DNA of 64,000 nucleotides from a virus: positions 101,634 to 165,633 of the IMG/VR virus record IMGVR_UViG_3300043823_000198. One strand, written 5' to 3'. Below, piece by piece: positions 52,408 to 60,461 of the stretch. The translations under genes and the position numbers were made by a program. The notes beneath the pieces are model-generated. The model was given only the letters and a program-made list of their open reading frames with translations, did no database searches and was not told the origin of the DNA. Numbering within the stretch: position 1 is the first letter of the stretch; each line of letters starts with the position of its first letter.

Positions 52408-52542
52408 AAACCTTCGAAACCTAGAAATCTTGTAGCAAAAGATTTACGTACTCCAAAATACCGTATGCGTGTTGTGGAGTCGAAGGTTGCTTACACACGC
52501 AAAGTTAAACACAAAGGAAACGCAAATGCCCTACTCTCATAA
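52396..52542 (+). CDS. Small very basic conserved phage protein (48 aa)
   Basis: The frame encodes a 48-residue basic protein with AKDLRTPKYRMRVVESK followed by YTRKVKH, a pattern I know from short proteins in many T4-like phages. It overlaps the next gene by 17 bases. Likely nucleic-acid binding by composition. A promoter -10 box lies inside its first codons, so it must be transcribed from upstream. Confidence 0.65.
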   Translation: MMYNKPSKPRNLVAKDLRTPKYRMRVVESKVAYTRKVKHKGNANALLS

Positions 52543-52726
52543 GTTGAGTGTTGAAAGTCTTCCAGTTCCAAAAGATTACATTCGGGTTGTGATTGAAACC
52601 GATGTTGGTACGCATATTACTTCTAAAGAGTTATATGCAACGCCAGAAGACTTTCTGGAATTTTGGAAGCCATTAGTTGATTATTATAAAGGATTGAAAA
52701 ATGCAAACAGTATTAAAAACGGATAA
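52526..52726 (+). CDS. Unknown small protein
   Basis: The 66-residue protein starts at ATG 52526 behind AAAGGAAA; the longer open frame upstream lies over the 48-aa gene. Family not recognised. Confidence 0.6.
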   Translation: MPYSHKLSVESLPVPKDYIRVVIETDVGTHITSKELYATPEDFLEFWKPLVDYYKGLKNANSIKNG

Positions 52727-52997
52727 AGAGTTCGAAGAATTTAAGACCTGGACACTAGGAGTTCTGCATGACAACAGCGTTAAAGATTTGTGCGTTACTT
52801 TCACCAAAGCTGATGGAAGCGAGCGAGAAATGTATTGTACCCTTGTTGAAGGAAGAATCCCCTCAGAGAAACTCCCGAAAACACAGCCAGCAACTGGCCA
52901 GACTACTGGATCCGCAGTACGTGTCTATGATACAGAAAAAGGTGAGTGGCGCAGTTTCCGCTGGGATTCTGTAATTAAAGTTGACTTTACACTGTAA
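52701..52997 (+). CDS. SH3-barrel-like phage protein (DUF2693-like)
   Basis: The 98-residue protein has WTLGVLHDNSVKDLCVTFTK, the residue pair YCTLVEG, and AVRVYDTEKGEWRSFRW, fitting the small beta-barrel family common in phages. Role unknown. The gene overlaps the upstream gene by 26 bases. Confidence 0.65.
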   Translation: MQTVLKTDKEFEEFKTWTLGVLHDNSVKDLCVTFTKADGSEREMYCTLVEGRIPSEKLPKTQPATGQTTGSAVRVYDTEKGEWRSFRWDSVIKVDFTL

Positions 52998-53005
52998 GGT
53001 TTATT

Positions 53006-53188
53006 ATGAACTCTGATATTTCTGCTGTTCTGTTGTATTTGGCTATTATTGGTCTAATTGTGTATGGTTGGATTAACAATATTGTTATTCTGTTCCATTC
53101 TACATTCACCAATATCACTGGTGAACTTGTATTGAGAGCAATTGGTGTTGTGGTTGGACCACTTGGTGTTGTAATGGGTTATCTATAA
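53006..53188 (+). CDS. Small membrane protein
   Basis: The 60-residue protein has two hydrophobic spans (about 5-28 and 44-58). Function unknown. Confidence 0.55.
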   Translation: MNSDISAVLLYLAIIGLIVYGWINNIVILFHSTFTNITGELVLRAIGVVVGPLGVVMGYL

Positions 53189-53204
53189 TCTTAAGGAATA
53201 TATC

Positions 53205-54338
53205 ATGAGTAATTTGAAGCGTCGTCAGGTGATTGAAAAAGCAGAACGTATGTCTAAGGGTGGAGATGAGATTACGCTCAGCGAAGATACTTATCAACGC
53301 GATCTGTTGATTGCTTTGAATTACTACAATTCCAACCATGATGACAAAGACAAGAAGAAGTGGTTCATTACCCACTACGCAAAGATTGATAAAAAAACTG
53401 CCGCAGAGATGCTGAAAGTTGATGAACACCATTTCCGTCATGCAGGTATTCTTACTCGATTGATTGATCTCGGTTCTGAACTTCAAGAGAAGGAACAGAA
53501 CTTTCTAAACGAACGAATTGAATTTTTAAAATCTCAAGTAACTGTTCGTCAAAAATCCCAAGACAAAGCTGATAAGAAAGCTACTGACGCTGAGAAAGCT
53601 GCTGCGCCAGCCAATGTTATTTCAATCCAACAACGCATGGAAGATAAAGCCCATGAGATTGCTGGTGAGATTGAAGGTGCCATCGATGATTTCGTTCTCG
53701 GTGGATGTAAATCTGACTTCTCAACAAAGAACTATCTACTTGCCAATCAGGTAGCAGGTCCAATCGCTAAACGTATTGGAGAATTTTTTGTTTCTACTGC
53801 CAAAGAACTTCGTGAAGCATTAGAAGGTGACGATCCACAATTGGTGGAAGGTTACTCCCATCTAACCAAGCGTGAGCTGAAGCGATTCGCTGAGTTTGTT
53901 GAAGGTATTATTGCCGATTGTCAACAGATGGTTCAAACTGCCAAGGCAAATCGTGCGCCTCGTAAGACTAAACCTGTTTCTCCAACTAAACTCGCATCTA
54001 AGATGAAATATCTTAAAGAGTTTGCAGAGTTGAATCTAAAATCCATTGTTCCTTCAAATTGCGTTGGAGCATCAGAAGTTTGGTTCTATAACACTAAATA
54101 CCGTCGTGTAGGTGTTTATAAAGCAGAGAATGGTACGTTGTCTGTTAAAGGAACAACCATAATTGGGTTTGATATCAAAGAATCTAAAGCATTCACCCTA
54201 CGTAAACCAGAGGATTTCTTCAAGGGATTGTCTCTAGGTAAACGTGCATTGGGTAGTGCTATTAAAACTCTTAAGACCAAACCTTCTCAACCAAATGGAC
54301 GTATTAATGAGGAAACAATTATCCTCGGGGCATTTTAA
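53205..54338 (+). CDS. Unknown helical protein
   Basis: The 377-residue protein is helical and basic with a Lys/Ala-rich linker (about 110-130). A C-terminal segment with VWFYNTKYRRVGVYKAENG looks beta-rich. It resembles an uncharacterised protein family of T4-like phages, possibly DNA associated. It overlaps the next gene by one base. Confidence 0.6.
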   Translation: MSNLKRRQVIEKAERMSKGGDEITLSEDTYQRDLLIALNYYNSNHDDKDKKKWFITHYAKIDKKTAAEMLKVDEHHFRHAGILTRLIDLGSELQEKEQNFLNERIEFLKSQVTVRQKSQDKADKKATDAEKAAAPANVISIQQRMEDKAHEIAGEIEGAIDDFVLGGCKSDFSTKNYLLANQVAGPIAKRIGEFFVSTAKELREALEGDDPQLVEGYSHLTKRELKRFAEFVEGIIADCQQMVQTAKANRAPRKTKPVSPTKLASKMKYLKEFAELNLKSIVPSNCVGASEVWFYNTKYRRVGVYKAENGTLSVKGTTIIGFDIKESKAFTLRKPEDFFKGLSLGKRALGSAIKTLKTKPSQPNGRINEETIILGAF

Positions 54339-54952
54339 TGGATCATAAAATCAACGTTACGTTTGTTCATGAAGGAATTGACGTGGCGGTGTTTGATAAT
54401 TTTTATTCGGAAGAGCAATTAGAGATAGCATTGAACGAATGCGTTTCTTTAATTCCTCTTCTTTTAACACCTGATAATACAGCATCAGCTGTCGGTAATA
54501 ACAAGCAATTGTTAAAACGTAATCATGGGGCATTTATCGAGGAAAAAAGTTCTTCGGTTGTAGAAATCGATTACAAAATAATAAAAGACAAATCAATACT
54601 CTCATCAATCATTCAATACAATTCTCTATATAGAATGCTGACATCGATGAATAAGACTAGTACTCTCTTGTCGTATTATACGGATGGAGATTACTATGAA
54701 ACCCATACTGATGCAGCAATGTTTACAATGATTGTTTGGATATACAAAGAACCAAAAATTTTCTCTGGTGGAGAACTTATTCTTTACGGTCCAGATAATA
54801 AAGAGATTAAGATAGAATGCTTAAACAATAGAGTTGTTTTATTCCCAAGTTGCACACCACATAGTGTTTCAAAGGTAACAATGCCAGATATTCATGACGC
54901 TGGTAGATTTTGTGTGACACATTTTTTTAATTTTATAGATGAGAAATTATGA
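54338..54952 (+). CDS. Fe(II)/2OG oxygenase, prolyl-4-hydroxylase-like
   Basis: The 204-residue protein has YETHTDAAMF (HxD), GGELILYG, a distal histidine in CTPHSVSKV and an arginine in GRFCVTHFF, in the order seen in prolyl-4-hydroxylase-like enzymes. Similar phage enzymes occur near structural or modification genes. Target unknown. It lies between a helical protein and RNase H and overlaps both. Confidence 0.78.
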   Translation: MDHKINVTFVHEGIDVAVFDNFYSEEQLEIALNECVSLIPLLLTPDNTASAVGNNKQLLKRNHGAFIEEKSSSVVEIDYKIIKDKSILSSIIQYNSLYRMLTSMNKTSTLLSYYTDGDYYETHTDAAMFTMIVWIYKEPKIFSGGELILYGPDNKEIKIECLNNRVVLFPSCTPHSVSKVTMPDIHDAGRFCVTHFFNFIDEKL

Positions 54953-55842
54953 TTCTAATTGATTATTCACAAGTAGCATTAAGTGCTATTCTTACATTCC
55001 AACGAGAGTTGAAGGGAACTGATAGTGAGATAAAGAATCTTATCCGCCATGTTACATTGTCAACTATCAAAGCATACAAGAAAAGGTATGGTAAAGAATA
55101 TGGACAGGTTGTTATCTGTTGCGATAGTAGACATTACTGGCGTAAAGAATACTTCGCAAACTATAAAGGTATGCGTAAAGTTGCTCGGGAAAAATCAGAC
55201 CTTAATTGGACATTGATCTTTGACACACTCAGCGAGATGCGTCAGGATATTGCCGATAACTTTCCTTACAAAGTATTGCATGTTGATAGAGCAGAGGCAG
55301 ATGATGTTATCGCTGTACTTACAAAATATGCGCAAGAGAACGAACTCATTCAGGAAGGTTTGGTTGAGGAACCACAGAAGATTTTGATTCTTTCATCTGA
55401 TAAAGATTTTAAACAACTTCAACTATACCCAAATGTTAAACAATGGTCTCCAATGCAGAAAAAGTATGTAACTGCAACGAAAAAAGAAATTATTGATTAT
55501 AAAATTGAACATATTGTTAAGGGTGATGCTGGCGATGGTGTTCCAAATATTCTAAGTAAAGATGATGTGTTTATGGTTGGCGAACGTCAGAAACCTGTAA
55601 GTGGAAAACGTCTCGGCGATTTTATCGAGAATGGTTTTAATGCATGCAAAACTGATGAAGAACGTCGTAATTGGCAAAGAAATGCAACTCTAGTTGATTT
55701 TGATTTTATTCCAGAAGATGTTTCACAATCAATTATTAATTCATACATAAATATCAAACCAAGCGGAGACAAAATGCAGATTATGAATTATCTTATGAAG
55801 CATAAATGTCGATTATTATTAGACGACCTCGAGGACTTTTAA
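54949..55842 (+). CDS. rnh: RNase H / 5'-3' exonuclease (T4 Rnh type)
   Basis: The 297-residue protein (T4 Rnh is 305) has ILIDYSQVALS, CDSRHYWRKEYF, RAEADDVIAV, LSSDKDFKQL and GDAGDGVPNI, the acidic motifs of the FEN-1/RNase H family. It removes Okazaki primers. It overlaps upstream by four bases. Confidence 0.92.
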   Translation: MILIDYSQVALSAILTFQRELKGTDSEIKNLIRHVTLSTIKAYKKRYGKEYGQVVICCDSRHYWRKEYFANYKGMRKVAREKSDLNWTLIFDTLSEMRQDIADNFPYKVLHVDRAEADDVIAVLTKYAQENELIQEGLVEEPQKILILSSDKDFKQLQLYPNVKQWSPMQKKYVTATKKEIIDYKIEHIVKGDAGDGVPNILSKDDVFMVGERQKPVSGKRLGDFIENGFNACKTDEERRNWQRNATLVDFDFIPEDVSQSIINSYINIKPSGDKMQIMNYLMKHKCRLLLDDLEDF

Positions 55843-56279
55843 TGCGTAAATATGTGACCCAAATGCTTGATGAGATTCAAGCAGATCCAAAAGTAATTGA
55901 AACATACAAGAACGATGCTGTTCTGAAGATTCTATTTGAGTATGCTTTCGATACATCTAAAAAAATGATTCTTCCAGAGGGAACACCTCCATTCAAACCA
56001 GCATCTGAACCTCTAGGTATGACACCAACAAATTTATTTGGTGAGATGCGCAGGTTATATGTTTTCTGTCGAGAAGACTTAAAACCACTGAAACGTGAGA
56101 GTTTATTCATCTCTTTACTGGAGGGTGTACATCCGTCAGAGGCTGATATTCTGATTGCTGTCAAAGACCAAACTCTTCATAAGAAATATCCAAAGATCAC
56201 TCGAAAACTTGTCACTGATGCTGGGTTCATTCCTCCTGTAGAAAAGAAGGTAAAAGCCAGTGAGACATCTAGAGGATAA
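55842..56279 (+). CDS. Conserved phage protein (DUF6433-like)
   Basis: The 145-residue protein starts at ATG 55842 overlapping the RNase H stop. It contains FEYAFDTSKKMILPEGTPPF and MRRLYVFCREDLKP, a pattern found after rnh in T4-like aquatic phages. Function unknown. Confidence 0.7.
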   Translation: MRKYVTQMLDEIQADPKVIETYKNDAVLKILFEYAFDTSKKMILPEGTPPFKPASEPLGMTPTNLFGEMRRLYVFCREDLKPLKRESLFISLLEGVHPSEADILIAVKDQTLHKKYPKITRKLVTDAGFIPPVEKKVKASETSRG

Positions 56280-56478
56280 TGATAGAGATTTCATTTTATT
56301 TCTTCTAAGTTTAGAAGAAGATGAATTCAAGATGATGCTTAACTCTATGACTGATGAAGAAGCTCTTGTTGTATTAAATAATATCCAACTCGCAAGAGAA
56401 GAACTTTTTGATGACGAGATGGATAAAAATGGAACTCCAGATGCGATTAAAATTATTGATAGGATAAAAAGAAAATGA
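56260..56478 (+). CDS. Unknown acidic helical protein
   Basis: The 72-residue frame probably starts at GTG 56260 with a 20-base overlap. It is acidic and helical (FILFLLSLEEDEFKMMLNS). Start uncertain. Confidence 0.55.
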   Translation: MRHLEDNDRDFILFLLSLEEDEFKMMLNSMTDEEALVVLNNIQLAREELFDDEMDKNGTPDAIKIIDRIKRK

Positions 56479-57284
56479 TGTTCTTTGTAAAAAATAAAAA
56501 AGTTGTTGTTGATTGTTTTACTTATGTTGATGTTGCTTATGATTTTTTTAAAATTAGAAAGGCATTAAGATATTATCCAGAAATAATTAAAAAAATGGAT
56601 CCATTTGTAATTGAAGGTGCCAGAAAAGATCCAAGAACAAATATTAGTATAACAACCCCAACAATTAAAATGTGTACTGGGTTGAATTTGTTATATAAAC
56701 ATGGTGCAATAATGCCATTTTGGACTGATGTTAAGATATGCCCAAAATCATATCTTTCCAATCAGTCTTCAATCGCAATGACAGAACCATGGTATCAAGA
56801 AAAAATACATGAACATCCAAAAGAGCAGTTTGCTGGGATGATGGAAGGATATACTCATATTAAATTTATTGGAGTTTGGAATATACAAGAAAAAAATGGA
56901 ATAAAATTTACTTGGAATCCAGCATTTTGGAATATGGACGTTCTCAATAAAAATCTTCTAATTCCTCCTGGTGTAACATTTTATGATAATCAATGTCAAA
57001 CTAACATAAATGCCTTTGTTAGAAATGATGCTGATGATTTTATACTTAAAGCAGGCACTCCATTAATTCACATAACTCCTTTGACTGAAAAAGAAGTTGA
57101 GTATAAATGTCATCTTGTATCTTATGAAGAATGGATTAAGAAAAATCAGATTACTCTAACGTATCCGAATTTCGTTCCTGGTCTTCGTTGGAACAGAGTT
57201 CTTAAAGACAGAGCTTCTTCAAAAGAGATGGATAGACTTGATGCTGCTGAGAATCGTAAATGTCCATTTGGATTTGGAAAATGA
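56475..57284 (+). CDS. Unknown protein, remotely DUF6065-like
   Basis: The 269-residue protein has MCTGLNLLYKHGAIMPFW, FTWNPAFWNMDVLN, an ITPLTEKEVEYKCHLV segment and a tail ending CPFGFGK. The pattern loosely resembles DUF6065 proteins. It lies between RNase H-linked genes and dCMP deaminase and overlaps the latter. Not resolved further. Confidence 0.55.
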   Translation: MMFFVKNKKVVVDCFTYVDVAYDFFKIRKALRYYPEIIKKMDPFVIEGARKDPRTNISITTPTIKMCTGLNLLYKHGAIMPFWTDVKICPKSYLSNQSSIAMTEPWYQEKIHEHPKEQFAGMMEGYTHIKFIGVWNIQEKNGIKFTWNPAFWNMDVLNKNLLIPPGVTFYDNQCQTNINAFVRNDADDFILKAGTPLIHITPLTEKEVEYKCHLVSYEEWIKKNQITLTYPNFVPGLRWNRVLKDRASSKEMDRLDAAENRKCPFGFGK

Positions 57285-57712
57285 AAGAAAAATGGATTAA
57301 AGCATTCATGGACACAGCGGCAAGGTTCGCTGACTTGTCCAGCGCAGTTCGATTGAAGGTTGGTTCAGTTGTTGTAAAAGACAACCGTATCATCTCTATC
57401 GGATACAACGGCACACCTGCGGGTTGGGACAATGCGTGCGAGTATGTGGAATACGATGACAATGGTGATCCACTTGGAACAAAAACGAAGGACGAAGTTA
57501 TTCATGCAGAAGCCAATGCGATTGCTAAGCTCGCCCGTGATGGTGAGTCTGGTAGTGGCGCTACTTTATTTGCAACTCATGCTCCTTGCGTTCAGTGCGC
57601 CAAACTGATTTACGGTGCAGGAATTACTAAGGTTTACTACAAAAATTCCTACCGAAACACTGCTGGTTTGGATTTTCTAAACAAATGTGGAATTGAAACG
57701 GAACAAGTTTAA
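57281..57712 (+). CDS. cd: dCMP deaminase
   Basis: The 143-residue protein has the zinc deaminase motif HAEANAI and PCVQCAK, the SIGYNGTPAGWDN segment and a basic substrate region. It makes dUMP from dCMP, feeding ThyX. It overlaps upstream by ATGA and downstream by one base. Confidence 0.93.
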   Translation: MKEKWIKAFMDTAARFADLSSAVRLKVGSVVVKDNRIISIGYNGTPAGWDNACEYVEYDDNGDPLGTKTKDEVIHAEANAIAKLARDGESGSGATLFATHAPCVQCAKLIYGAGITKVYYKNSYRNTAGLDFLNKCGIETEQV

Positions 57713-59229
57713 TGAAAAATATTGTTATTCTTGGTGGTGGTGCTGCTGGTTGGTTAACATGTTTATTTTTAAAAAAACAATGGCCAACACTTGATATTAC
57801 TGTTGTTGAAGATCCATCTAAACCACCAATAATTGCTGGTGAATCTGGATCATATGCTCTTAATAATCTGTTTAACGATCTTGACATTGATATTTTTCAA
57901 TGGGTTATCAATACCAATGCGATGCCAAAAAATGGCGCCAAATTTCATGATTGGACTAAACTGAATCATACATTCACACATTCAATAATTGATCCTAAAA
58001 GAAGAGAGGAACAAAAACGTAAAACAACCCTTAGCGATATTACGTTTGATATGATCACACTATCAAAAGAAATTACTATCTCAGATTCTTACACCTGGGG
58101 AACTTTAATTCATGAAAACATGGTACCGTTTATTAAAACAGACGATCGTGGGTATGATGCCATGACACACCCAATGTTTCATTTTGATAGCAGAGCAAAT
58201 GCTGCTTACCTGAAAAAACTTGGAATTGAAAGAGGTGGTAAACTTCGTGAAGGAAAGTTTGTTGAGGCGAAACGTGATGTCGATAATGGAAACATTCTTT
58301 CTCTTTTGTTTGATGATGGAACAACTATTGATGGAGACTTTTTTTTTGATTGTTCTGGTTTCGCCAAACTATTGTTGAAGGGTGCGCTTGATGTTAAATT
58401 TGATGACTACTCTCAATATTTTCCAGCATCATCTGTTCTTGGATGGTGGGGATCTGAGATAGAGAATAAATCTTATACTGACATAACTGCTTTAAAAAAT
58501 GGATGGACCTTCAATATCAATATCAGAAACAGAAGCGGTAATGGTTACATTTATGATAATAGTGAAATATCAGTAGATCAGGCTATAGAGGAAATTGAAA
58601 CAAAATTTGGTAAAAAAATTGAACCAATTGCTTCTTTTACATATCAACCAGATCTTGCAACTGAATTTTGGAAAAATAATGTAATTGGTATTGGAATAAG
58701 TACTGGTTTCGTTGAACCGCTTGAATCAAATGGTCTAGGTACTGTTGTGCATAGTATCATTAATCTAAGTCCATACTGGGATCCAGAAAATAAAGATTTT
58801 CATGTTGAACGTAAATTATATAATGAAGAGATGATTAAAATGGCCAAAGGTGTTATTGATTTTTTAAATTTACACTATAGAGGTAAAAGAACAGACACAA
58901 ACTACTGGCGAAAACTTAAAGATCGCAAATTTTGGACTGATAGAGTTTGCGATTATGTTGATCTGTGGAGCAATGGTAATCTTGGTGAGTATACTTTATA
59001 TTCAGCTTATGGTTTCGGAAGTTTTTTTACTGTTGCTCAGGCTCTTGAGCTTATAAATGTTGAAAAAATTAAAGAAAAAGTTTCTAAAGTTGATACTAAT
59101 ATTGTAAAACAATACGATGATATTGTTATACCAATTCAGCAAGAGTACAAAAAGCGTATCTTAAACGAATGCTATAAGATAGATGATTGGAAAAATGCAT
59201 TTTATGCAGGATTGAATAAAAATCCTTGA
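57712..59229 (+). CDS. Flavin-dependent halogenase-like enzyme (copy 3, divergent)
   Basis: The 505-residue protein has GGGAAGWL, AGESGSY, lysine 73 in MPKNGAKFHDW and FVEPLESNG, close to halogenase consensus. The WxWxIP signature is altered to WTFNIN. It directly follows dCMP deaminase, the start overlapping its stop by one base. It is intermediate between copy 1 and copy 2 in motif conservation. Substrate unknown. Confidence 0.8.
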   Translation: MKNIVILGGGAAGWLTCLFLKKQWPTLDITVVEDPSKPPIIAGESGSYALNNLFNDLDIDIFQWVINTNAMPKNGAKFHDWTKLNHTFTHSIIDPKRREEQKRKTTLSDITFDMITLSKEITISDSYTWGTLIHENMVPFIKTDDRGYDAMTHPMFHFDSRANAAYLKKLGIERGGKLREGKFVEAKRDVDNGNILSLLFDDGTTIDGDFFFDCSGFAKLLLKGALDVKFDDYSQYFPASSVLGWWGSEIENKSYTDITALKNGWTFNINIRNRSGNGYIYDNSEISVDQAIEEIETKFGKKIEPIASFTYQPDLATEFWKNNVIGIGISTGFVEPLESNGLGTVVHSIINLSPYWDPENKDFHVERKLYNEEMIKMAKGVIDFLNLHYRGKRTDTNYWRKLKDRKFWTDRVCDYVDLWSNGNLGEYTLYSAYGFGSFFTVAQALELINVEKIKEKVSKVDTNIVKQYDDIVIPIQQEYKKRILNECYKIDDWKNAFYAGLNKNP

Positions 59230-59254
59230 CTTTTATAAATAAATAGAATATAAT
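59226..59254 (+). promoter_or_regulatory. Sigma70-type promoter
   Basis: TTGACT (59226-59231) and TATAAT (59249-59254) have a 17-base spacer. The -35 box overlaps the halogenase 3 stop codon. It drives the small secreted gene at 59278. A TATAAATA late-like sequence also lies in the spacer. Confidence 0.75.
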
Positions 59255-59277
59255 TTATCTAACAGTTGGAGAAATCT

Positions 59278-59583
59278 ATGAAAAAAATTGTATTTGCTTT
59301 ACTTTTCTTAGCTGCAACTGCATCTGATGCATGTTGCTATCGTGGTCCATATTTTCATGGTGGACCAGTTGGTTGCTGTGTCAGTGGATGGGTTGCTCCT
59401 GCTCTAGTTGGTGGAGTTATTGGTTATGAGTTAGCAAAACCAAATACTGTTGTTGTTCAACCACCTGTTGTTGTTCAACAACCAGTAGTTACTCAATTAC
59501 CTCCTGCTCCGTATGGCTATCACTATCAAATGATGGTGAATCCTCAAAATAATTTTCAACAATGGGTCTTAGTACCAAACTAA
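59278..59583 (+). CDS. Small secreted protein, Pro/Val-rich
   Basis: The 101-residue protein has a signal peptide (to about residue 18) followed by Cys pairs (ACCYRG and GCCVSG), a Gly-rich hydrophobic segment and a VVVQPPVVVQQ repeat. ATG at 59278 is chosen because GGAG lies 6-10 bases upstream. Likely exported; function unknown. Confidence 0.65.
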   Translation: MKKIVFALLFLAATASDACCYRGPYFHGGPVGCCVSGWVAPALVGGVIGYELAKPNTVVVQPPVVVQQPVVTQLPPAPYGYHYQMMVNPQNNFQQWVLVPN

Positions 59584-59603
59584 GATGTATATATATTAAA
59601 TAA

Positions 59604-59620
59604 CCCTACAAAAAGTAGGG
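59604..59620 (+). terminator. Hairpin (cassette copy 4)
   Basis: CCCTAC (59604-59609) pairs with GTAGGG (59615-59620) around AAAAA. It is shorter than the other copies and lacks a T-tract. Confidence 0.6.
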
Positions 59621-59627
59621 GAATTGC

Positions 59628-59656
59628 TTGACATTTAACCAAAGGCGTAATATAAT
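59628..59656 (+). promoter_or_regulatory. Sigma70-type promoter (cassette copy 4)
   Basis: TTGACA (59628-59633), extended as TTGACATTTA, and TATAAT (59651-59656) have a 17-base spacer. Transcription would start near 59663, next to an ATG at 59664. Confidence 0.85.
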
Positions 59657-59663
59657 TTCTACT

Positions 59664-59792
59664 ATGAAATCGTTAAACATATCCAGATCGATGAGTAAGC
59701 ATCTACCGTTATCATGCGGTTGGACAGGCTCACGTTCACAGTTTAACAACACAACAGCGATTGAGTATGATACTGGGGGTTTTGGAAAGTAA
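59664..59792 (+). CDS. Possible leaderless peptide of 42 aa
   Basis: A 42-codon frame starts at the expected transcription start and has no ribosome site. Its last codons run into a hairpin arm. It may be a leader peptide, or the transcript may be a small RNA and the frame chance. Confidence 0.3.
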   Translation: MKSLNISRSMSKHLPLSCGWTGSRSQFNNTTAIEYDTGGFGK

Positions 59793-59850
59793 AGTTTACC
59801 TTACTTTGTTTCCCAAAACCCCGATACTGAGAAGTTCGGGGTTTTTTGTT
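59776..59850 (+). terminator. Attenuator-like pair of exclusive hairpins with terminator
   Basis: GGGGTTTTGG (59776-59785) can pair with CCAAAACCCC (59813-59822). The same AAAACCCC can instead pair, as part of AAAACCCCGA (59815-59824), with TCGGGGTTTT (59836-59845), which is followed by T residues and forms a good terminator. The two folds exclude each other, as in attenuators. Confidence 0.65.
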
Positions 59851-59891
59851 TTGTAGGTCTAATAAAACTTAAAAACTAAAAGTTTTTTATT

Positions 59892-59899
59892 TATAAATA
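59892..59899 (+). promoter_or_regulatory. T4-type late promoter motif
   Basis: TATAAATA matches the T4 late promoter exactly and is 22 bases before the HNH gene's ATG. Late expression of homing nucleases is known in T4. Confidence 0.5.
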
Positions 59900-59921
59900 T
59901 CTGTATAACCGAGGAGGAAAT

Positions 59922-60284
59922 ATGGATACTAAAGAAAAAAACAAAAAGTATTATGAAGCCAACAAAACAAAAATGATTGAGTACCAGAAGGAAAGATATA
60001 ACTCTCTACTTGAAGTTTATTCAAAATGGAAGAAAACTTTAAAGTGTGTTTGTTGCGGTGAATCTGATCATAACTGTTTAGATTTTCACCATGTTAATCC
60101 AGAAGAGAAAGAGATAAAAATCTCAACAGCCCTTGGCCGAGGTGCTAAGACTGTTGTGAAGGAATTAAAAAAATGTATTGTTGTGTGTGCCAATTGTCAT
60201 AGAAAGGTTCATGCTTACAATACTGTAGTTGAGGTTGATGAAGAACTTTCAAATTCTTTTGAAAAATCTTTAAAAATCCCTTGA
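59922..60284 (+). CDS. HNH endonuclease
   Basis: The 120-residue protein has a basic helical start, then CVCCGES, LDFHHVNP and CANCHRKVH, an HNH/zinc-finger nuclease core. Probably a mobile nuclease at the edge of the tRNA cluster. A strong GAGGAGG ribosome site precedes it. Confidence 0.85.
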   Translation: MDTKEKNKKYYEANKTKMIEYQKERYNSLLEVYSKWKKTLKCVCCGESDHNCLDFHHVNPEEKEIKISTALGRGAKTVVKELKKCIVVCANCHRKVHAYNTVVEVDEELSNSFEKSLKIP

Positions 60285-60309
60285 CTTTGAATTAAACTTA
60301 GTGTATAAT
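60281..60309 (+). promoter_or_regulatory. Promoter of the tRNA cluster
   Basis: TTGACT (60281-60286) and TATAAT (60304-60309) have a 17-base spacer and overlap the HNH stop. It reads into the tRNA array. Confidence 0.8.
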
Positions 60310-60346
60310 TCAATCTGTTCTTTAAAAATTTGCGTACCATATTTAA

Positions 60347-60382
60347 GAGTCACCAGTGATAGTTCGCTGGAGCTGGTGACTC
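60347..60382 (+). other. Leader hairpin ahead of the first tRNA
   Basis: GAGTCACCAG (60347-60356) pairs perfectly with CTGGTGACTC (60373-60382), loop 16 bases. It lies five bases before tRNA-Gln and may guide processing of the precursor. Confidence 0.6.
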
Positions 60383-60387
60383 ACTGT

Positions 60388-60461
60388 TCCTCGATAGTGT
60401 AGCGGTAACACAGTTGACTTTGACTCAACTATCACAAGTTCGAATCTTGTTCGGGGTGCCA
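60388..60461 (+). tRNA. tRNA-Gln (anticodon TTG)
   Basis: The cloverleaf has GTG/CAC D stem, anticodon stem GTTGA/TCAAC with loop CTTTGAC, T arm ACAAG/CTTGT and encoded CCA. Bases 1 and 72 are unpaired, as in many tRNA-Gln. Confidence 0.85.
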
